Positions 57,491-64,000 of a DNA stretch of 64,000 nt are shown here, one piece after another (position 1 is the stretch's first letter; each line of letters starts with the position of its first letter). The stretch is from Luzula sylvatica (Eukaryota > Streptophyta > Magnoliopsida > Poales > Juncaceae): assembly GCA_946800325.1 (NCBI GenBank), contig OX326960.1, positions 58,736,855 to 58,800,854 on the forward strand, in the 5' to 3' direction. Both the position numbers and the translations under genes were made by a program. The notes below the pieces were generated by a model. It searched no databases. It was not told where the DNA came from and saw only the letters and a list, made by a program, of their open reading frames with translations.

Positions 57491-57731
57491 TTATACTAGG
57501 GTTTAAAGGGATTATGTAATCCTGTTTTCCAGGATTTCAAAATTCGGAATATTGTATTGATGTATTATAGATAATATAAGTAGTGTATAAGGGGTATTTA
57601 GGATTAGTTTTTAAATTTAGGACAAATACGTCTTTACTTGTATTATTTATAACCAATATAAATAAAATTCAATAGAAGTAGGGCATAAGAACCTACTCTA
57701 TTTTTCTCAAAAAAAAAAGAATCAGATATCA

Positions 57732-60547
57732 TCAACTGGACAAAACGTTGGTTATTAATACCCATAGAGTGACTAAAATGCATCAACCACAGTGCCCGGT
57801 GGCTAATACCCATAGAGTGGCTAAAGGTCTGGTACCTAATGCCAAGTCTTTAGCCACCGACAATGAATGTTGGTCGTTCTATCTACGAGTTGGGTCATCA
57901 TAAAAGTTTCACAAAAAATATTCTAGATTATCTCATATCTTATATATGTAAAATAACTAACCTCAATATATATTTTTTCGAATTTTAAAATTGAATTATA
58001 CCATTGTTTAGGTTTTCTGGTTCCAAGGCATAACTCGTTCGAACGGCCCATCAAATTATTTCGAATAGCATAACAACTAGTCGATGTGACAGTCCGTTCG
58101 AAAGAACTGAAAGATTCGTTCGAACGGGGTCAACATCTAGTTGAGGATAAAGGGTGTATCCCAACCCCTCGTCCCCTTATTCCCTTACTCTTCATACAAA
58201 TATTCTATAAAAAATATTGAGAGAAACAACATTTATTTGAAGCCTAATTATTCTACATCTATAAAATAATCCATAATACAATTCCATTTCATAATCTTCA
58301 ATCCAATTCATACGACCGATACATTAGACCTTATATTAGACCGATATATTAGATCGATAATAATTGTTGATAGTTTGTAGTAAGTTTGTGGAGATTTGTA
58401 AAATTGGTCATTATCGATTAACACATTGTAAATAGATATTTACAATCTTGTAATCATTCATTAGAGAAAATGTGAATAGAGTGTCCAAAATGCGTAAATT
58501 GATCGCACGACATTTCCGGAAACGTCATGAAAATCGAATTGATTAAGTAAAACATTGTTAAATCTTATATATTTGCGATCTTGTTTATTCCATAATTTCT
58601 TTCAATTTATTTTGTGTTGGTTACTTTAAATTATCAATCAAACAATTAATTAACACAATGCCATTTTAGTACTATTTGAAAATAGTAAGTAATTCACCTA
58701 ATTTTTTTATTCCCCGTTCCTTGTAATTTATCAAATAATTAATAAACAATTAACCGATACACTCTTGGTGTACCCGGAACGATGTCGGTGCGTACATTGG
58801 TATGTGCATGTCTCTATATGTGTACATGTATGTATGTATATGATTATAAATAATATTAATCTATTTTTTATTAGCGTGTAATGAACTCGTTTACAAACAA
58901 TATTACAAACACAATTATTTCAAATAACAAAAATCATAAAATACATTAATAACATGTCAAATCATATTCGGATACAAACATTTATTAATAACAAACATCA
59001 TAAAACTCCTAACGAAAATAAAATATCAGAAGATAAACTGCTACATAATTTATTTCACTACCAACAATTTTTCATTTATTTCATTTCATAGAGTTGGAGA
59101 TTTGAGTGGGATACAAACTGTTTGCACCACGATGTACTTGCCTTGACCAGATGATAATGGAGTATTCGGTGGAATCTGATTAATAGTCGAAGAAGGCCCT
59201 TCAACTTGTGTAACTTCTATATCATATATATTAACATACTCGAGACAAATAATTTTCAAGGCAACAATATAATATATAATATATTAACATTCAAGACAAC
59301 AAATATATTATATATGTTAATATATTTAAGAAAAATAACATTTAAGACAACAAATATAATATGTATATAATACATATTCAAGATATCATACCTGTTTTTT
59401 AAATATATCTTTTTGTTAAAATACTTATTTCTTCATTATTTTATTAAAAAAAATGTTAAGAACAAAACAAAAATTAGATGATAGTTTTGTATTTGTCATA
59501 TAACGTTCAGAATACTCGGTACACTATTGTTGACGTTTTGGAACGCAAATGAATCGTGTTTCGGAACGCATGAATAAAACGCGAGACATAGGGGTATGGT
59601 GAATCCGGCTACTATAATTTAACCCGTGGGGCATCTTGTTTTATCTATTGCACGATTAAAAAAAGAACGAGTAAATGGAAAAGATTTGATGGTTCTCGGT
59701 CCATTTTAATGCCAATAAAACTGAAATTCAAAATCTCTTACAATATATAATTCTGTTTGTTTCACAATTGACGGTTTATTGCACGATTCATGGGGTATCA
59801 ATTTTTCATATCCATCGAACAGATTAACTTGATACGTTTGAACCAAATATGATTGCTAATTAAAAAAGATGAAACAGACTAATTGATAAGGCAATATTTG
59901 CTGTACTCAAAACCATTTTAATTTCTTCTGATGTGCGAGTGATCAAGTATTCAATATATGTTTTCAGTTTGAATACGAGTGAAAAAAATATGGGAAAACA
60001 TACTCGGCCCCACAAACTAAAAAAAGAATTTTGATCACGAGGTGATAAAAATAGGTTAAATGGATTGATTAGCCTCTCTAATTAACTCAATTAAATATTA
60101 ATTGACATGTTTAATTGACACGTAAATAATTTATAATATGTCAATATTAGTACATGTAAATTGACGTGTCAATTCAATTAAACGGTCAATTAAATTGTTA
60201 ATCGAATCAATTAATAATATTAATCAACTACTTTAATTTATTTTTGCCACCTTATCAAGGCTGTTATTTTGAGTTTGGAGGTCGGAATATATAACCCAAA
60301 AAATAATGCATGAAATGGGTGCTTCACAAAAACTATTCACAAACCGCAAGTTGCACAAAAATAATGCATGTACTGGATGTATACGCAAGATATAGAAACC
60401 TATACTAAAATAAGTGATTACTACATTTATTAGAGTCGCCCTAAGTTACATCACATGCTAAATTAAAATAATTAGCATGCAATGGGTGCTCAATTATGTT
60501 AGAGCTCATTTACTATGTCTCCCAAATTCCCCCATACATTCTCGTCT
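57732..60547. other. AT-rich intergenic DNA
   Basis: No intact gene. At 57,750-57,850 the words taatacccatagagtg(a/g)ctaaa occur twice. At 58,029-58,130 there are three cgttcgaac-type motifs similar to those in the copia LTR at 35,800-35,880, hinting at an LTR fragment. A coding-like remnant lies at 59,086-59,220. The stretch 60,060-60,240 resembles the aquaporin upstream region (gacgtgtcaattaa words). Confidence 0.45.
59086..59220 (-). pseudogene. Short coding-like remnant, unidentified
   Basis: A GC-richer island in AT-rich DNA gives a minus-strand frame of 44 codons ending in TGA, with content such as VTQVEGPSSTINQIPPNTPL and GKYIVVQTVCIPLK. It has no start codon. It could be a last-exon remnant or a transposase tail; I do not recognise it. 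Confidence 0.25.
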
Positions 60548-60717
60548 GGAGGATTAGTGGTTAATTCATGTTTTAATTAACACAAATTCACTCGATTAAT
60601 GATTAATTATTATTGAATTAGGATATATGTGAATTAACCATTAATTATTAATATTTATTAATTGTTAATCGAGTGAGTTTGTATTAATTAAGTGGGGGAT
60701 TAATTGCCAATCCTCCC
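60548..60717. mobile_element. Foldback MITE
   Basis: The ends ggaggattagtggttaat... and ...ttaattgccaatcctcc are inverted, and an inner pair cactcgattaa/ttaatcgagtg continues the foldback to the middle. It is about 170 bp with no ORF. A target duplication could not be assigned. Confidence 0.6.
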
Positions 60718-61334
60718 ATATCGTCACTCCTAGAGTGGGTTTGAGGGGCACCGTATAATTTTCCATTATGTTATTGGTCTAAATTCCTTTTCGATTGATG
60801 TGACCCAACCTTATCTCCCCATGTATGTGACCTCGCCTAATTTGATTTTGAGTTGTTTTTTTTTAAGATTCACTATAATTTTTGTTAGGGGAATTATACT
60901 ACGACTCCCTAATTAACCCACATCGATAAAGTAATTAATTGAAATGATCATAATTAACATATAATGAATAAGTACCCATTGATTGTTAATTATATATTAA
61001 TTAGTATTGTCTTTTTAGATGAAATATTGTTAAAACGTCGTTCTTTTATTTGATTAATTGGATTCATTTTGTTATTTCAAAATTATTATTTTGAAATTGG
61101 CATAAAAATGTTGAGGTGGGTTTGGAAACGCATGTCAAACCTCTTTTGTTGAGGTGAGTTTGATTAAAACCCTAATTGGAGTTGGTGCAATGCGATATTA
61201 GTTAAAATTTGTCTGTACTAACCAAAGAAAAATAAAATATTATCATGCGGAAAGCAAAATATTACTTGAGATAAAATTAAAAATAAAATACAATAAAAAA
61301 ATACTACACTACATTTGATAAAATTATTGTTTAT

Positions 61335-61459
61335 GTCAATGTGACACAGTGATTGAGTGTGAGATGCAAAAAATCATATGTTATGAGATGTGGTGGGTTC
61401 GATTGGCATCAATGGAGGGAGGACCACCAAACGTTCTCCGTCTACTCATTTTTTTTAAT
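61335..61459 (+). mobile_element. SINE with 13-bp target-site duplication
   Basis: It starts GTCAATGTGACACAGTGATTG and has a B box GGTTCGATTGG (the final CC is altered) and a T8 run near its end. It is flanked by aattattgtttat at 61,322-61,334 and 61,460-61,472, identical. The GTCAATG start is shared with the SINE at 3,735. Confidence 0.75.
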
Positions 61460-61568
61460 AATTATTGTTTATTATTTTAGCGTAAAAAATATTTGAAGTT
61501 TATTGTTATTGAAACTATCACGTTGTAAATTAATGTTTTGTTATTATTTATATGTATCATTTTTTTAG

Positions 61569-61925
61569 GGGAATTCTTCAAAAAATCCTAAATTTTTTGG
61601 AATTTATCAAAAACCCCCTAACTTTTAAATTACTTTAAAAACCCTCTATAAATTGAGTTTAATTCTTCAAAACTCCCTAACTTTTAAATTATTTATATGT
61701 TATCTTTAACTTTCCATCCAAATTAAAAGAAAATTGGATCAAAATACCGTCACAATTTGTTTTATAAATGAATTTATTCTATAAACTAATAAATAAATAA
61801 TATTTTACAATATAATATTTCATGTAAAAAATATTATATAAAATTATTGTACTATTCTACAATTTATTATATGATTTTTATATAAAATTATTTCATGTAA
61901 AAAAATTAAAATGTAATGTGAAATA

Positions 61926-62001
<76 letters not shown>

Positions 62002-62192
62002 ATGTTTTAAATTGCGATATAGCGGTCTATTGCGCTTGGACTGTAATTTACATATGATTACCGATATTGCGCGATTTTGTGGCGATATTGCGGCATATTG
62101 CGGCGCAATTTACTACGTTGCGGCATTGCGTTTTGTAAATATTTATTGCGATTTGCGGTATGGCGGCGCAATTGCGCCGCAATTTAAATCAT

Positions 62193-62238
<46 letters not shown>

Positions 62239-62628
62239 GTGAGTTTTAAAATATTCTCATAAACCATTTTTATTATAATAATGTGAAATATTTAATTATT
62301 AAATATTTTTATTTATGTATTTATTAATTTATATTGAATAAAAAAATTTATAAAAGAAAATCAAGAACAGTATTTTTGTTCAAAAAATAATTTGGAGGGT
62401 TTTTGAATGAAAATACTTTGTACGAGGTTTAAATCAAGAAGGTTTAAGAAAATTGGAGGGTATTTTTGTTCAAAAAAAAGGGGATTTAAAATGAAATATT
62501 AAAATTGACCTTTGTACGAGATATTTGAAGAATAAAAATCAATTTATACAGGAGGTTTTTAAAGTAATCTAAAAGTTAGGAGGGTTTTGTTGAATTTCAA
62601 AAACGTTAGGGGGTTTTTAAAGAATTCC
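61569..62628. mobile_element. Foldback element with ~110-bp inverted ends
   Basis: The left end GGGGAATTCTTCAAAAAATC and the following ccccctaacttttaaattac...aaaaaccctc are matched in inverted order at the right end (...taaaaaccccctaac, ...cttttagattac, GAATTCC at 62,628). The inverted ends continue imperfectly for about 110 bp. T-rich 9-bp flanks (attttttta and tttttttta) could be a duplication with one mismatch, which with the long ends suggests a Mutator-like or foldback MITE. No transposase is present. Confidence 0.6.
61928..62235. mobile_element. Micron-like MITE embedded in (TA)n
   Basis: A 195-bp core (62,000-62,194) has 17-bp inverted ends, CAATGTTTTAAATTGCG and CGCAATTTAAATCATTG (one mismatch), and an interior rich in gcg-gatat-gcgg words. 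It is flanked on both sides by TA microsatellites (61,928-61,999 and 62,195-62,235). Insertion into or with TA arrays is the hallmark of the rice Micron MITEs. Confidence 0.65.
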
Positions 62629-63179
62629 TTTTTTTTAATACAAAATTTGATATTTTATCGCTCAAGAATTTATTTTGTTCTTCAGAAGTACACGCTATAT
62701 GACATGTATTCGAAAATTATCCAAAAATTATATATAATTATTTTATTTTAACATAAAATATCCAAATGAGAAGTACATGCCTCAAGACATGGCGTATCCG
62801 ATCTTATAATAAACGAATATCAATACTACGTTAAGACTTGATGTTTTGTGATAGTTCTTAGTTCATATATTTAAAATAAGTCAAAGAAGATACCAATATA
62901 AAATTAGTTGTTAGTATACACTATTTTAACATAAAATTCTCAAATACTCTATACGGAGTATCATATTTATATGAAACGAGTACCAACATATGATGTTGTA
63001 TTCTCTATGATATGACTTGATTTTTTCTTAAATTTTTTGTTACTTTATCCAAAAAAATGATACCTAACAATTTTGTTATAAATAATTTGACAAAATATGA
63101 ATAATAATTACGAAGTGCGGCGAGAATACGCTATATTATATACTATACTAAAACATATGTCCTTGGCATTAGGTTTTGA
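62629..63179. other. AT-rich stretch before repeat copy B
   Basis: No gene, RNA gene or defined repeat was recognised in this interval. Confidence 0.6.
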
Positions 63180-64000
63180 CACATGTCCAAGATTACGATT
63201 GGTACTTATAAGCTTAATCTGAATTAGTTAACACGTGACTATTTGGTTCGGTGGTTGTTCTACATCGTTCATTTGGCAGATGTCTTGAGTTCGACTTCCT
63301 CTGCATACATTTTTGCCTATGTGTCCTTATTTTCTTTTTCTTTTTTGTTTCAGAAAGTTTGCAATTTTTAATATAAAATTTTGATTACTATTTAGATCTT
63401 TTAATACAAGTCTTTCCAACAATTGTGGTGAGATGATTATAGTGCTAGACTCATAATCTGCTCCTATAATTTTTGCTTTTGCAAGAAAAAAGATTCAAAA
63501 AGAAGCGTACTATTTCTAAAATTAAACAAAAACAATGATTATACATGTAGAACCAAATAATTATTCATTAAAATATTGCATAGATTATATTTTCAAGATA
63601 AATATAATTGATCAAATATATACAACAAAATGATAATTATAATGATTCATGATTATATTAAAATATTTTCGCAAATAATATCTGAAAAATATCATATATT
63701 TCTCAACTAAAGGCAATTATTTGTTAAAAAAAAGTGAAGTTCATTTAAGAAAATATTAGTTATTTTTTTAATTAAAATAAATATTTGTTTAATTTTCATT
63801 GTTAGTATTAATTGACTATGATCCTACAATTAATTTGAGTTATACTTCTTCTGTGATATGATATGTATATATAATTATATGTTTTGGTTGTTTTGCACAT
63901 TTTATTAGGATATTTTGCTAAAGCTTTTAGAGGTTGTAAATTTTCTTTATAATATAATTTAATTGAAGGGTTTTTCAACAAAAAGAAAAAAAAAAGTATC
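63180..64000. repeat. Direct repeat, copy B
   Basis: This is the second copy of 1-820 in the same orientation. It runs to the last base of the window, ending gtatc exactly as copy A does at 820, where copy A continues. The match therefore probably extends beyond the window. Confidence 0.9.

Larger units (their letters stand above)
49529..57718 (+). mobile_element. Full-length LINE 2 with 13-bp target-site duplication
   Basis: An A10 tail (57,709-57,718) is followed by gaatcagatatca (57,719-57,731), repeated exactly at 49,516-49,528. This defines an 8,190-bp insertion, or about 7.07 kb without the LTR nested inside it. Order: 5' UTR with a minisatellite, ORF1 with two zinc knuckles, ORF2 (endonuclease, RT, zf-RVT), and a 3' region containing an antisense exon-like segment. 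The coding parts are strikingly AT-rich compared with LINE 1. Several frameshifts and stops make it inactive. Confidence 0.9.

Noticed and set aside
1..64000. End repeats as LTRs of one giant 64-kb retroelement
   Set aside because: There is no TG...CA boundary, primer site or polypurine tract next to them, and the interior holds a host gene and elements in both orientations.

Overview
The window looks like nuclear DNA of a flowering plant, probably a eudicot. It is AT-rich, has spliced introns, plant Ty3/gypsy (Athila-like) and Ty1/copia elements, two plant L1-type LINEs, SINEs and MITEs. I cannot name the species. I see one host gene that looks intact; almost everything else is transposon-derived.

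Layout. 1-820: a repeat whose near-identical, same-orientation copy closes the window (63,180-64,000). 2,453-7,110: a five-exon aquaporin gene of the NIP2/NIP III (Lsi1, silicic-acid channel) subgroup encoding 298 aa, with a 3.3-kb second intron that carries two SINEs. 7,370-9,840: remnant of a non-autonomous gypsy-type LTR element (minus strand). 10,919-19,096 and 29,969-30,405: a decayed Athila-like gypsy element (minus strand) whose gag is split by a 10.9-kb insertion. 19,097-29,968: that insertion, a giant imperfect palindrome of two 5'-truncated copia copies joined head to head around a 45-nt spacer. 30,406-35,356: a young non-autonomous LTR element with an intact 380-codon coiled-coil ORF, inserted in the Athila gag. 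35,357-38,540: an internally deleted copia element that abuts and truncates the 5' LTR of that element. 39,850-41,925: a possible CACTA-like element with arrays of short subterminal motifs. 41,930-48,253: a frameshifted L1-type LINE. 49,529-57,718: a second, AT-rich LINE with clear target-site duplications (TSDs); it contains a solo LTR (50,207-51,323), which itself contains a hAT MITE with a perfect 8-bp TSD (50,576-51,243). 57,732-63,179: AT-rich intergenic DNA with a foldback MITE, a SINE, and a foldback element holding a small Micron-like element inside (TA)n.

How it fits together. The aquaporin is the only gene with a likely cellular role (uptake of silicic acid and other small metalloids). 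The rest records nested insertions. The most unusual features are the copia palindrome, which could arise from a self-primed cDNA and could template hairpin RNA; the gag-less non-autonomous LTR family with a conserved C-terminal ORF motif; and the 63-kb-spaced terminal direct repeats, which raise the possibility that the aquaporin locus is tandemly duplicated.
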